From positions 1 to 64,000 of the forward strand of contig URJS01000002.1 in NCBI GenBank assembly GCA_900548205.1: a stretch of DNA of 64,000 bases. The letters are read 5' to 3'. The position numbers and the translations under genes are program-made. This DNA comes from an uncultured Roseburia sp. (GTDB lineage Bacteria > Bacillota > Clostridia > Lachnospirales > Lachnospiraceae). Shown one piece after another: positions 26,715 to 34,833 of this stretch. The stretch's first letter is position 1. Every line of letters begins with the position of its first letter. The notes beneath the pieces are model-generated. The model ran no database searches. It was not told the origin of the DNA and saw only the letters and a program-made list of their open reading frames with translations.

Positions 26715-29240
26715 TCAGTCCAATAATTCGGACTTATTATTTTTTCTTTTCCAAAAAATCACGGAGCCTGCCGACAATACGGCGCTGCACAGGGAAACTC
26801 CCGCACCGAAAGAAAATCCCGGCGTCTTATAGCGAAGCCTGATCTCATGCACCCCCGGCTCTAAATGCACACTGAGAAACGCTCCCGCAAAGCTCTCGGG
26901 CTCTGTGCGCTCACCATCGACATACAAACTCCAGCCCGCCTCATTGGCGATCGAAAAAATCAGTCTCCCCGCCTGCTCTACCGTAATCGTTCCCAAGACA
27001 GCATCCCCCGAAAATGACTCAAGCTCCATCGTCTGCGCCGCCAGCGCCTCATACGCCGTCAAAAATGCCTGCTCATTCAGCCGGTATACCGTAAGCCCCA
27101 GCGTCTCATCCTCCTCATTTTTTATCGTTACCTCCGTGCCCGCGGGACAATAGCCTAGCTCTAACGTATACCCGTGGGACACCTTTGTGTAGGAACGGCT
27201 TCTGCCATTGCTCATTTCCGCGGTCAGCTGCCCAACAGACGTACTGTCATAAGTAGCGTAATAATAGCCGTCCTCCTCTGCCAAAAAGGAGGACTCTCCG
27301 GGATTGGAGAAAGAGGAAACGGGCGTTAGCATATGCTCCGATGCACCGAGCAGCCTTGCCAGCTCATTCTGGGAACCAATGTCTCCAAGTCCCTCGTAAT
27401 CCCATGCCGCGATGACGTCCTCCGCCATCATAAAACCGAGCGGGAGCACATACGCATTTTCATAAAGCCACACATTTTGCGCGGACGCCGTCTTATTCCG
27501 CAGCGGTCCCTCCTCCATATCATTATCGGCGAGCACATAGCGGATCGAGAGCATCGCCGACAAAAGCGGCGTCGCCCCGTTTGCGCAATAAAAGTTCTTT
27601 CCCCCCTCCATGCCGACGTTCTGATAAAAATGACTGACGTCAAGATTCATCAGGGAAGAAAACTGTGTTGCCGAAGGATAGCCATACAATGCCGCATCGT
27701 TTTTTGTCCTCCGCTCAAGCTCCTCCACGCGGTAGAACGATACGCCCTCTTTGGCGCTGCCGCGCGCTTCTTGTGCCGCCGCAAGCACGCCTTGATACCC
27801 CTTTCGATTACTCAGATATGCCGTACGGCTTACCGTATCAAATCCGGTCAAGTCATAATTGAGCGTAAGCTCTGCGAGCACGGCGAGACAGCCGACTCCC
27901 AGCATCAGACGGCGCAGCCTTTCCTTTCCGGCAAGATAACAGCACAAAAGAATAAGATAACAGGAAATAAATGCCGCGCTGACGAAAAATACAGTCTCGC
28001 CCAACAGCTCCTCCTCCGAAGCAAAATACGCACACACAAGAAAAACCGCCAGCACTCCCGCCGTTACCGGCAGATGCCACAGCCGGTTCTTCCGAAGCTG
28101 CAAAAATGCCTCAAAGGCAATCGTAAGCAGGAGCAGAATATAAAGAAACGACTGTCTGCCGGGCAAAGAGGTCGGAAAATGAAAGCCATGCCAGACAAAA
28201 TCAAGAAAATTATTTGCAAAGCTTAACACAAAGAAAGCCACAAGAAAAAGCCGCGGCAGCTTTCTTTTCCATGAAATACCGCAGTTGAGCAAATACAGTA
28301 CAAAAAGCACGAGCACGAACAAGCCGCAATAGAGATTGGGCCAATGCTCCGTTCCCGTGTAGGGAGGCACCGCAAGCAGATGTCTTGCCAGCTCTGCCGT
28401 CAGCCCAAAATACCACTCCACCGTCTCCGGAAAGGACGTTCCCTGATTACCGCTATAGCCAAGCACGATTGCTGTCGGCACGATCAAAACGGCAGCGCTG
28501 CCCCCCGCCAACAGCGAATACCATGCAAAACGCACCCATGCACGAAAGCCGGACGCGCGATGCTCCAGCCAGTACAAAAAGAACCACAGCACGCAAAAAA
28601 TGCAGACCATAATCGCAATATAAAAATTACTCCAGATACAAAGCGCGAGAGAAACATAATAAAGCGCAGGGCTCTGACCGTCCACCAGTCTCTCTGATCC
28701 AAGGAGCACAAGAGGCGCAAGCGCCATACAGTCCAGCCACATAATATTCCATGCATAAGCCGCCATAAAAGCAGACAGCGCATAGGCACAGCCGAAGCTT
28801 GCAGCCGCAAATGCGGCAATGGGACGCGGCAAGCCCCCAAAAGCCTCTCTCCCGCTCTCCCATATTTTAAAATGCGCAATTAAATAAGCAGTAAACGACG
28901 CTCCTGCAAACGACAGCTTAAGCAGCACCAGAATCGTCATAAACTCAATGACATACGCGGGCGGACAAAACAAGAGGAACACATTGAGCGGACTTGACAG
29001 ATAATATGCAAATAACGAAATAAAATCTGCGCCAAGACCGATCCTCCATGAATAAAAAATACTGCCGCCCTCTTTCAGCTTATCCAAAAGCTCAGTAAAA
29101 AACGGACAATACTGGTGATACATATCCACCTGCAGCATACACTGATCGCCAAACGGATAAATCCCATGATCGATGCAGACAAGGATCGCGATAAAAAGCG
29201 GCAGCAGCGCTCCCGCGAAAATTGGCAGCCTCTTATTCAT
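26715..29240 (-). CDS. YfhO-family membrane protein (GT-C type)
   Basis: An 841-residue YfhO-family protein with a dozen or more membrane helices in the first 500 residues and a large extracytoplasmic C-terminal region, ending with one helix (GAGVSLCSAVLSAGSVIFW). The motifs GDQCMLQVDMYHQYCPF and YYLSSPLN near the N terminus are typical. In Bacillus and Listeria, YfhO-type proteins add sugars to lipoteichoic or other wall polymers outside the membrane. The start at 29238-29240 has GAGAGGAG upstream and its first 8 bases overlap the end of the LTA-synthase-like gene (ATGAATAA), so the two are translationally coupled. Confidence 0.88.
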   Translation of the reverse strand: MNKRLPIFAGALLPLFIAILVCIDHGIYPFGDQCMLQVDMYHQYCPFFTELLDKLKEGGSIFYSWRIGLGADFISLFAYYLSSPLNVFLLFCPPAYVIEFMTILVLLKLSFAGASFTAYLIAHFKIWESGREAFGGLPRPIAAFAAASFGCAYALSAFMAAYAWNIMWLDCMALAPLVLLGSERLVDGQSPALYYVSLALCIWSNFYIAIMVCIFCVLWFFLYWLEHRASGFRAWVRFAWYSLLAGGSAAVLIVPTAIVLGYSGNQGTSFPETVEWYFGLTAELARHLLAVPPYTGTEHWPNLYCGLFVLVLFVLYLLNCGISWKRKLPRLFLVAFFVLSFANNFLDFVWHGFHFPTSLPGRQSFLYILLLLTIAFEAFLQLRKNRLWHLPVTAGVLAVFLVCAYFASEEELLGETVFFVSAAFISCYLILLCCYLAGKERLRRLMLGVGCLAVLAELTLNYDLTGFDTVSRTAYLSNRKGYQGVLAAAQEARGSAKEGVSFYRVEELERRTKNDAALYGYPSATQFSSLMNLDVSHFYQNVGMEGGKNFYCANGATPLLSAMLSIRYVLADNDMEEGPLRNKTASAQNVWLYENAYVLPLGFMMAEDVIAAWDYEGLGDIGSQNELARLLGASEHMLTPVSSFSNPGESSFLAEEDGYYYATYDSTSVGQLTAEMSNGRSRSYTKVSHGYTLELGYCPAGTEVTIKNEEDETLGLTVYRLNEQAFLTAYEALAAQTMELESFSGDAVLGTITVEQAGRLIFSIANEAGWSLYVDGERTEPESFAGAFLSVHLEPGVHEIRLRYKTPGFSFGAGVSLCSAVLSAGSVIFWKRKNNKSELLD

Positions 29241-31053
29241 CTCCCAGCTCCTCTCCCTGATCAAACATCCGGTAATACTGCAGGATCCGGTAGGTATCCA
29301 TCCAGCCGCCCTCCTCCGCCGCAGACGTCTCCGTCCCATCCGCTCTCACGGTCCGCACCGCAGAAATAAACGGATATTCCTGCTTCAGTCTCAGGAGAAA
29401 ATTCTGATACGGCGTTGTTGGAATACCTGCGCGCAAAAGCAGCTCTGCACCAAGAAAATTCGCACTTGTGTCCGCATTCTGCGCTTCTGCAATGTCATAA
29501 TTCGCCCAAATGACATACGGTACCTGATAGCGCAGCTTTAGCTCCTCCTGCGAGAGCGCATTCCACGCCATACCGTTTTGTGCCAATATCGGAGCCGCAA
29601 CCGTGTCGCTTGGCTGATGATCCCCGAAAAACACAAGAACCGTATCCTCCTGTTCCTGCGAAAAATAAGTGATCAGCTGCCCCAGCGCAGCGTCCGAAAG
29701 CTTTAGGAGGGACAGATACTGATCGACGGAAAAATTATCAAACTCCTCCGCCCGCACGTCCGGCGTAAAGTTTGCATAAGCATCCTCATACCCGCTGTGA
29801 TTCTGCATCGTCACCGCAAACAAAAACAGCGGCGCATCCGTTTTCTTTTGTTCATAAAGCGAAATGATCTTTTCCACACATGCCGCATCACTGACATAAT
29901 TGCGCACATACTCCGCCCCTGCATAATCCTCCAAAAACAGACTCCGGGAAAATCCCATCCACGGATAGACCACATTGCGCTCCCAGCCTTCCGCCCCATA
30001 GGGATGCGTCGCGATCGTCTCATAGCCAAGCTCCCGCAGATGCGAGGGGAGCGTCTCGCACGCCCCGGTGATATACTGCTGGTACGGCACACTCCCCTGC
30101 GGCAGAAACGCCATGGTATTGCCCGTGAGAAATTCATATTCCGTGTTCGCCGTATTTCCGCCGCAGACCGACACCTGCAGCATCCCCGTAACCGTATTTT
30201 CACACCCCCTCTGTAAGATATGAAGATACGGCAGATAATCCTGATTTACCGCAAACTCTCCCAGCACGCTAAGATCGGAAAACGCCTCATCCATCACCAC
30301 AATAATATTCGGCAGCTTCCCTTCACCGCCAGCTTCCCCCGCGGCTTCTTTTTCCTCCGTCCCGTATTCAGCAAGCAGCTTCTGTGCCTCCTGTTTTTTG
30401 TACCCCTCCGGCTTATCAATCGTCATATAGGCAAGATTCATGACAAATGTGACCGGAATCCCGTCGACCTCCGTCATAAAAACAGGTGTAAACAGCTTGT
30501 TGTAAAGGCTGTACCGATTCTGAAAGTCCTCCTGCTGCAGCAATGTGGAAAAGGCAGCGAAAAGCACCAAAAGCACACCGCCCGCAAGATAACGCTTGGG
30601 GCAGATCACACGCCCCCACTTAAGCTTTACCGGCACAAGCGCTGCGATGATCACCAGAAAAAGGACCGTGACGATGACCATTCTGCCATCCGGTGTATAA
30701 TCATAATTTCCCGCCACGCTTGCCGCCGTCTTCCATGAAAAAATATCCCACGGCACGATCGGGTTCGTCCGAAACCGGACCACATAGGCATTGGCAAGTC
30801 CAAAGAGCATTACCGCCGCCGCAAATATGCCATAGGCAAGGCGTATGCTTCCAAAGATGCAAAAAAGAATGCCTCCGATCAGCCAAAACAGCGTCACATT
30901 AAAAAACTGCGCCCACGGGCGCACCTCCACAAACGGATTGTGTGTATAAAATTCCAACAGATAAAAAAACACTGCCGGCAGACCGAGTGCAAGCATCCCT
31001 CCAAATACGATCTTCCATGTCAATTGATTCCTGAGCTTTTCTGTCTTTTCCAT
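29233..31053 (-). CDS. LTA synthase / sulfatase-family phosphoglycerol transferase
   Basis: A 606-residue protein with about five N-terminal membrane helices (residues 15-195) and an extracellular sulfatase-like domain from about 260. Family residues are visible: the metal glutamate in VVMDEAFSDL, the nucleophile threonine in GGNTANTEYEFLTG, HPYGAEGWERN and the metal pair in FFGDHQPS. Such enzymes polymerise glycerol phosphate from phosphatidylglycerol onto lipid anchors. The coupled YfhO gene suggests polymer synthesis followed by glycosylation. About 200 bases upstream (31054-31255) hold no gene; no convincing promoter for this strand was found there. Confidence 0.88.
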   Translation of the reverse strand: MEKTEKLRNQLTWKIVFGGMLALGLPAVFFYLLEFYTHNPFVEVRPWAQFFNVTLFWLIGGILFCIFGSIRLAYGIFAAAVMLFGLANAYVVRFRTNPIVPWDIFSWKTAASVAGNYDYTPDGRMVIVTVLFLVIIAALVPVKLKWGRVICPKRYLAGGVLLVLFAAFSTLLQQEDFQNRYSLYNKLFTPVFMTEVDGIPVTFVMNLAYMTIDKPEGYKKQEAQKLLAEYGTEEKEAAGEAGGEGKLPNIIVVMDEAFSDLSVLGEFAVNQDYLPYLHILQRGCENTVTGMLQVSVCGGNTANTEYEFLTGNTMAFLPQGSVPYQQYITGACETLPSHLRELGYETIATHPYGAEGWERNVVYPWMGFSRSLFLEDYAGAEYVRNYVSDAACVEKIISLYEQKKTDAPLFLFAVTMQNHSGYEDAYANFTPDVRAEEFDNFSVDQYLSLLKLSDAALGQLITYFSQEQEDTVLVFFGDHQPSDTVAAPILAQNGMAWNALSQEELKLRYQVPYVIWANYDIAEAQNADTSANFLGAELLLRAGIPTTPYQNFLLRLKQEYPFISAVRTVRADGTETSAAEEGGWMDTYRILQYYRMFDQGEELGDE

Positions 31054-31220
31054 AATCCTTCCACTTCATCCCAATTTATCATTCTGCTATTTTATCATAA
31101 CAGACGTCTTTTTCCTATGATTTTAAAAAAATTTCATAAATCATTTTGTGTCGAAACCGCTCCTCTTTTGGCAAATCCTGTTAATAGCGCATATTCTCTG
31201 AAAAAAATTTTCTTTCACAC

Positions 31221-31249
31221 TTGACAGAAAAAAGTAAATTCCCTATCAT
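31221..31249 (+). promoter_or_regulatory. promoter of the 48-residue gene
   Basis: Consensus TTGACA (31221-31226) and TATCAT (31244-31249) with a 17-base spacer. A transcript would start near 31256. Confidence 0.75.
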
Positions 31250-31255
31250 AGAAGA

Positions 31256-31372
31256 TAACATAGCATATGGGGAAGGATCATCGTGTGAATGCCGCATGAT
31301 TATGCGGTTGTTCCCACGCAGCTTTGTGCCGAAGCGTCACAAATTCAAATCGCATCGGAATGGAGGATAAAT
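31256..31372 (+). promoter_or_regulatory. structured 5' leader of the 48-residue gene
   Basis: About 115 bases of leader separate the promoter from the start codon. GGGAA (31271-31275) can pair with TTCCC (near 31313), enclosing a hairpin CCGCAT-GATT-ATGCGG (about 31294-31309). No known riboswitch class was recognised and no T tract follows, so it would act on translation if it is regulatory. Confidence 0.4.
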
Positions 31373-31519
31373 ATGAACAGCGATATGGAACTGGCTCGTT
31401 TGACAAAAGAAAATGACAACTTCAAAAAAATTATAGAAACGCAGCAAATGACCATCAACCGCATGATCGACTATTTTATTCTGGAGCTTCAGGATTCTAA
31501 GAAAAATAAACAGTGTTAA
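31373..31519 (+). CDS. 48-residue coiled-coil-like protein
   Basis: Begins at ATG 31373 with GGAGG eight bases before it. The open frame extends upstream to 31289 but only through the leader, without a ribosome binding site. The peptide (opening MNSDMELARLTKENDNFKKI) is helical with heptad spacing of L, I and M, then ends with a lysine-rich tail KKNKQC. It has its own strong promoter and precedes a tRNA gene. I do not recognise a family. Confidence 0.6.
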   Translation: MNSDMELARLTKENDNFKKIIETQQMTINRMIDYFILELQDSKKNKQC

Positions 31520-31536
31520 AAAAATAAACTTTATGG

Positions 31537-31565
31537 TTGCAATCTGAAAAATCTTATGGTAAGAT
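31537..31565 (+). promoter_or_regulatory. tRNA-Leu promoter
   Basis: TTGCAA (31537-31542) and TAAGAT (31560-31565) with a 17-base spacer, 36 bases before the mature tRNA. Confidence 0.65.
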
Positions 31566-31601
31566 AGATTTTGCTTGAGCGAAGCTTTTTGCACAAGCTA
31601 T

Positions 31602-31684
31602 GCCGGCGTGTCGGAATGGCAGACGAGGCAGACTCAAAATCTGTTGTGGGCAACCACGTATGGGTTCAAGTCCCATTGCCGGCA
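31602..31684 (+). tRNA. tRNA-Leu (CAA)
   Basis: The acceptor arms GCCGGCG (31602-31608) and TGCCGGC (31677-31683) pair, with discriminator A at 31684. The anticodon loop is CTCAAAA, giving anticodon CAA, which reads UUG. The long variable arm (TTGTGGGCAACCACG) makes it a class II tRNA, as leucine requires, and the T loop TTCAAGT is intact. The CCA end is not encoded. A terminator follows at 31688. Confidence 0.97.
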
Positions 31685-31687
31685 TTC

Positions 31688-31717
31688 AGCTCTTTCCATT
31701 GCAGAAAGAGCTTTTTT
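31688..31717 (+). terminator. tRNA-Leu terminator
   Basis: AGCTCTTTC (31688-31696) and GAAAGAGCT (31704-31712) form a 9-bp stem, followed by TTTTTT. Confidence 0.9.
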
Positions 31718-31791
31718 CGTATTTTATCATCAAGAGCTGCGCAAATGAAGCGCCAGCTCACAGTTTTCATTAGAAGGGATGTGATCATTGC

Positions 31792-31860
31792 ATGGAAGAT
31801 GACGCGGAAACGCATACTACGACAGGATTTTCTTATGCAGCTGCAATTATGGATAGATAA
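31792..31860 (+). CDS. candidate leader peptide ORF (22 aa)
   Basis: ATG 31792 opens a 22-codon frame with three threonines in a row and the run YAAA, ending at TAA 31858-31860, directly against the 5' edge of the terminator stem at 31862. The only candidate ribosome binding site is AAGGGA twelve bases upstream, which is weak. The placement is what an attenuator peptide would show, but no codon bias for one amino acid stands out. Confidence 0.3.
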   Translation: MEDDAETHTTTGFSYAAAIMDR

Positions 31861-31861
31861 G

Positions 31862-31905
31862 GGCATAGTCGGGAACGATTGTTTTCCGGCTGTGCCTTTT
31901 TGTGT
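31862..31905 (+). terminator. terminator in the leader of the CNNM transporter gene
   Basis: Bases 31862-31875 and 31883-31896 pair over 14 positions, three of them G-T, with a 7-base loop, and TTTTTGTGTTTTT follows. It lies 37 bases upstream of the CNNM start codon and well past the tRNA terminator, so it would abort transcripts meant for that gene. The 220-base leader (31718-31941) matches no riboswitch I know: yybP-ykoY, M-box, NiCo and c-di-AMP signatures were looked for and not seen. Confidence 0.75.
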
Positions 31906-31941
31906 TTTTATTATTTTTTGCAGGAGAGAAAGAGAGTTTTT

Positions 31942-33234
31942 ATGTTAAGTTCCATTATTTTAATTTTTGTTTTTACATTTTTAAACGCAGTTTTTGCAAG
32001 TGCGGAAATCGCCGTAATCTCGATGAAGGAAAGCCGGCTGAAATATCTGGCGGAGCACGGCGGTAAAAAAGCAAAAAAGCTGCAGTCACTTGTCAGCGAA
32101 CCTTCGCGCTTTCTGGCAACCATACAGGTCGCCATCACGCTTTCGGGATTTTTAAACAGTGCCTTTGCCGCGGATAATTTTTCCGGTCCGCTGGTCGATG
32201 CCCTTCTGGCGCTTGGCGTGCCGGTTCCTGCAAGTACCCTGCACTCTGCTGCCGTACTTGCCGTAACCCTGCTGTTAGCCTACATAAGCATTGTGCTTGG
32301 AGAGCTCGTCCCAAAGCGCATCGCCATGAAATATTCGGAGCAGCTCGCGCTTGGTCTTGCACCTACCTTATATGGCATCTCCCGGATTTTTTCACCGCTC
32401 GTATCGCTGCTGACGTTCTCCTCCAATCTTCTTTTGCGTCTGCTCGGCATTCATCCTACGGAGGACGCCGCAAAGCTCACGAAGGAGGAAATTCAGATGA
32501 TCCTCACCGAAGGGAACGAGCATGGCATTATCGACACGCAGGAAAATGAATTGATCCAGAACGTCTTTGACTTTCACGACGTGACTGCGGAACAGATCTG
32601 CACGCATCGTCTTGATGTTGTACTCTTAAATGCCGATGACACGCCTGACAGCTGGCACGATGTGATTCTTTCCAACCGCTACAGCTGCTACCCGGTCTAT
32701 CAGCAATCAAAAGAAAATATCATCGGGCTGCTTGATGTCAGGGAATATTTCCGTCTCTCAAGGCGCGATAAGACTTCCATCTTAGAAAAAGCGGTAAAGC
32801 CGGCATTTTTTGTTCCGGAAACGATAAAGGCAGCTAAGCTGTTTCATGAAATGAAGCATACAAGAAATTATTTTTCCATTCTGTTAAATGAATACGGAGA
32901 AATGTCCGGCATCGTAACGATGCACGATCTCGTTGAAGAATTGGTCGGAGAAATCTATGAAGAAGATGACGCCGGAGAGGAAAAAATAAAATGTATCAAA
33001 GAAGGCGTCTGGAAGATCCGCGGAGACGCCGACGTCTCTGACATCCGGCGGGAGCTTCAGGTTGCGATACCGGAGGAGGATTTTGATACCTTTAACGGGC
33101 TGATCTATCATATTCTCGGCAAAATCCCAAAGGATGACAGTCAGTTTCACTGTGAGGCATACGGCATGAATATTCATGTACATACCGTTAAAAACCATAA
33201 GATTCTTGAAGCGACAGTCACTACAGATACTTGA
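31942..33234 (+). CDS. CNNM/CorC-family hemolysin-like transporter with CBS domains
   Basis: A 430-residue protein with an N-terminal CNNM membrane domain of about four helices (FVFTFLNAVFASAEIAVISM, VAITLSGFLNSAFAA, GELVPKRIAMKYSEQLAL), a CBS pair at about 200-330 and a C-terminal CorC/HlyC domain. Bacterial relatives export magnesium or cobalt. The start is ATG 31942; the open frame extends 21 codons through the leader terminator and is not the start. It follows an unusual leader with a strong terminator, which implies conditional expression. Confidence 0.88.
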   Translation: MLSSIILIFVFTFLNAVFASAEIAVISMKESRLKYLAEHGGKKAKKLQSLVSEPSRFLATIQVAITLSGFLNSAFAADNFSGPLVDALLALGVPVPASTLHSAAVLAVTLLLAYISIVLGELVPKRIAMKYSEQLALGLAPTLYGISRIFSPLVSLLTFSSNLLLRLLGIHPTEDAAKLTKEEIQMILTEGNEHGIIDTQENELIQNVFDFHDVTAEQICTHRLDVVLLNADDTPDSWHDVILSNRYSCYPVYQQSKENIIGLLDVREYFRLSRRDKTSILEKAVKPAFFVPETIKAAKLFHEMKHTRNYFSILLNEYGEMSGIVTMHDLVEELVGEIYEEDDAGEEKIKCIKEGVWKIRGDADVSDIRRELQVAIPEEDFDTFNGLIYHILGKIPKDDSQFHCEAYGMNIHVHTVKNHKILEATVTTDT

Positions 33235-33236
33235 GA

Positions 33237-33274
33237 GCAAAGAACCCGTGCCCTTAAGGGCACGGACTCTTTGC
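33237..33274. terminator. bidirectional terminator between CNNM and hemerythrin genes
   Basis: GCAAAGA (33237-33243) pairs with TCTTTGC (33268-33274), and CCGTGCCC (33246-33253) with GGGCACGG (33258-33265), around TTAA. It lies between convergent genes and serves both strands. Confidence 0.8.
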
Positions 33275-33275
33275 G

Positions 33276-34124
33276 TTATTTCCTGTCAGCCTCTGTGACC
33301 TTTGGAATCTTCTTATCCAGATAAAGAATATGTGTCACAAGCCACCGCAGCAAAAATTCAACCAGACGCTCCACATACTCCTGCGGATTGCCGTCAATCT
33401 TATCAGGATTTGCCTGTATGGTCTTTAGCTTATTCACAAAGCCTTCATGCGCGCGTCTCTCAACGGCAAGTCCCTCATAGCCGATGCTCTCCATATATTC
33501 TTCCTCATCTGCAAAATGCTCACTCGTATAATCGATCAATCTTGCAAAAATCGTCTGCAGCTCATCATACTGATCTGAGACCGAATAGGATTTTACAATC
33601 CTGTTAATATCGCCGATGATGTCAAACAGTACCTGATGCTCCTCATCAATCAATGTGATCCCCGTCCGATAGCTGTCGGAAAACTCACATGGATTCTCAA
33701 GTACCATCCACTCCTCCAACGGCTTATTCTTTCCGATCATCATATCGCTTCCCAAAATATGATGATACAGCCATCTCGTCGTGTATTCCCGAAGCTCTGA
33801 AAGCGCCTCCTGCTGCTGCTCCTCACTGCTTATATCGCGAAACATAAAATCCTGGATCTTATTTCGGAAATTATCATGCTGCGCCCGCTGGTTGATCAGC
33901 TCCGGGTCCCGGATACTCTCCATATACGCTTCCTCATGCTCCAGATGAGAGTCTGCATACTCTGCAAGTTCCTCAATCATCGCCTTCACCTGATCGTATT
34001 TATCTGCAAACTGCTCATCCTCCAATAATCCCTTAAGCTCCTCAAGCATGTCAAAAAGATGACGGTGCTCGTTATCAATTTCTTCAATGCCAATCAGCAA
34101 ATCATCCGTAAAATGAAACATCAA
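33276..34124 (-). CDS. double-domain bacteriohemerythrin
   Basis: Two hemerythrin domains in tandem (about residues 1-130 and 140-282), each carrying the di-iron ligand set: in the first DNEHRHLF, HLEHEEAYME, QHDNF and HHILGSD; in the second DEEHQVLF, HFADEEEYME, AHEGF and THILYLD. Single domains bind O2 reversibly; in strict anaerobes they are thought to scavenge or sense oxygen. Fused pairs are less common than single domains. GGGAGG precedes two adjacent ATGs. Own promoter at 34181-34208. Confidence 0.92.
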   Translation of the reverse strand: MMFHFTDDLLIGIEEIDNEHRHLFDMLEELKGLLEDEQFADKYDQVKAMIEELAEYADSHLEHEEAYMESIRDPELINQRAQHDNFRNKIQDFMFRDISSEEQQQEALSELREYTTRWLYHHILGSDMMIGKNKPLEEWMVLENPCEFSDSYRTGITLIDEEHQVLFDIIGDINRIVKSYSVSDQYDELQTIFARLIDYTSEHFADEEEYMESIGYEGLAVERRAHEGFVNKLKTIQANPDKIDGNPQEYVERLVEFLLRWLVTHILYLDKKIPKVTEADRK

Positions 34125-34180
34125 AATCCTCCCTCTCTTGCTTTATCTTCTATGTAAATCATAATTTTATTTCTTTATCT

Positions 34181-34208
34181 ATTATACCATCCCCTCCGAA
34201 TTTTTCAA
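34181..34208 (-). promoter_or_regulatory. hemerythrin promoter
   Basis: TTGAAA (34203-34208) and TATAAT (34181-34186) on the minus strand with a 16-base spacer. Confidence 0.7.
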
Positions 34209-34229
34209 GTCAAATTCAGCTTCTTTTCC

Positions 34230-34258
34230 TTGACAAAAGTTATCATATATGATAATTT
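34230..34258 (+). promoter_or_regulatory. HTH-gene promoter with palindromic operator
   Basis: TTGACA (34230-34235) and TAATTT (34253-34258) are 17 bases apart. A perfect 16-bp palindrome TTATCATATATGATAA (34240-34255) fills the spacer and touches the -10 box, the position for repression by the downstream HTH protein. Confidence 0.75.
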
Positions 34259-34302
34259 TTTAAGCAGAGAAACGCTGACACTGCATATTTATCGAGGAAG
34301 CT

Positions 34303-34527
34303 ATGAAGGAAGATGAAAAGCGGCTGCTCCCGCGCTATGAGGTCGTCGAGCAGCTAAAGAATGCCCGCAGGGAACAGGAGGTCACACAAGAGGCTCTCGC
34401 AGCCCGCGTCGGCACAAAGAAATCAAACATCTCCCGCTTTGAGAGCGGGAAATATAATCCGAGTCTTGACTTTCTGATAAAGATGGCAGACAGTCTCGGC
34501 AAACAGATCCACATTAAAATTATTTGA
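34303..34527 (+). CDS. XRE-family HTH regulator (HigA-like)
   Basis: A 74-residue Cro/CI-type helix-turn-helix protein; the HTH is TQEALAARVGTKKSNISRFE and the C terminus LGKQIHIKI resembles HigA-type antitoxins. GAGGAAG lies six bases before the ATG. HigA proteins usually follow a HigB toxin gene, but nothing of that kind lies upstream; the gene instead heads a two-gene unit with an unrecognised protein. The palindrome in its promoter suggests autorepression. Confidence 0.82.
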   Translation: MKEDEKRLLPRYEVVEQLKNARREQEVTQEALAARVGTKKSNISRFESGKYNPSLDFLIKMADSLGKQIHIKII

Positions 34528-34545
34528 CAGCAGGAGAATCGTGAT

Positions 34546-34833
34546 ATGGCACCAAAGATTTTAGGCAATATGAAAAAGCTTGACAAGGACGTAGAATTGT
34601 GCCGGACGACGAATGAACGCATCAGCAATCACGCCGCCCGGCTTTTGATCGAAAACCAGATCCCGTTTACCAGAGACTGGATCAGGATCCCATTTTTTCT
34701 GCGCGAGAAATACCGCGGCGCCAATCAGATGTTTATTATCCGCACCAACCGTTACCGTTACGGACAGGCAAGGCGGACGATCGACCAGCTTGAGGCGCCG
34801 TTTAAGCGACGGCTCATTTTAAGCAACTATTAG
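34546..34833 (+). CDS. unrecognised basic protein partnered with HTH regulator
   Basis: A 95-residue, strongly basic, soluble protein (opening MAPKILGNMKKLDKDVELCR) that starts 18 bases after the HTH gene with AGGAGAA upstream. It contains RLLIENQIPFTRDWIRIPFF and a tail rich in arginine (RTNRYRYGQARRTI). I recognise no family. Sharing a message with an autorepressing HTH gene is the arrangement of toxin-antitoxin or small regulatory modules, but nothing in the residues shows toxicity. Its last 20 bases overlap the end of the convergent HD gene. Confidence 0.65.
   Translation: MAPKILGNMKKLDKDVELCRTTNERISNHAARLLIENQIPFTRDWIRIPFFLREKYRGANQMFIIRTNRYRYGQARRTIDQLEAPFKRRLILSNY

Noticed and set aside
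26543..26842. Plus-strand frame of 99 codons opening MSAFKIISVLEIF
   Set aside because: It is antisense to the 33-residue gene, crosses the terminator and the end of the YfhO gene, and has no ribosome binding site.
31256..31372. Known riboswitch in the leader of the 48-residue gene
   Set aside because: Hairpins are present but no signature of c-di-GMP, preQ1, SAM, glycine, TPP or purine classes was recognised.
31571..31948. Plus-strand frame of 125 codons across the tRNA
   Set aside because: It reads through tRNA-Leu and two terminators; no protein features.
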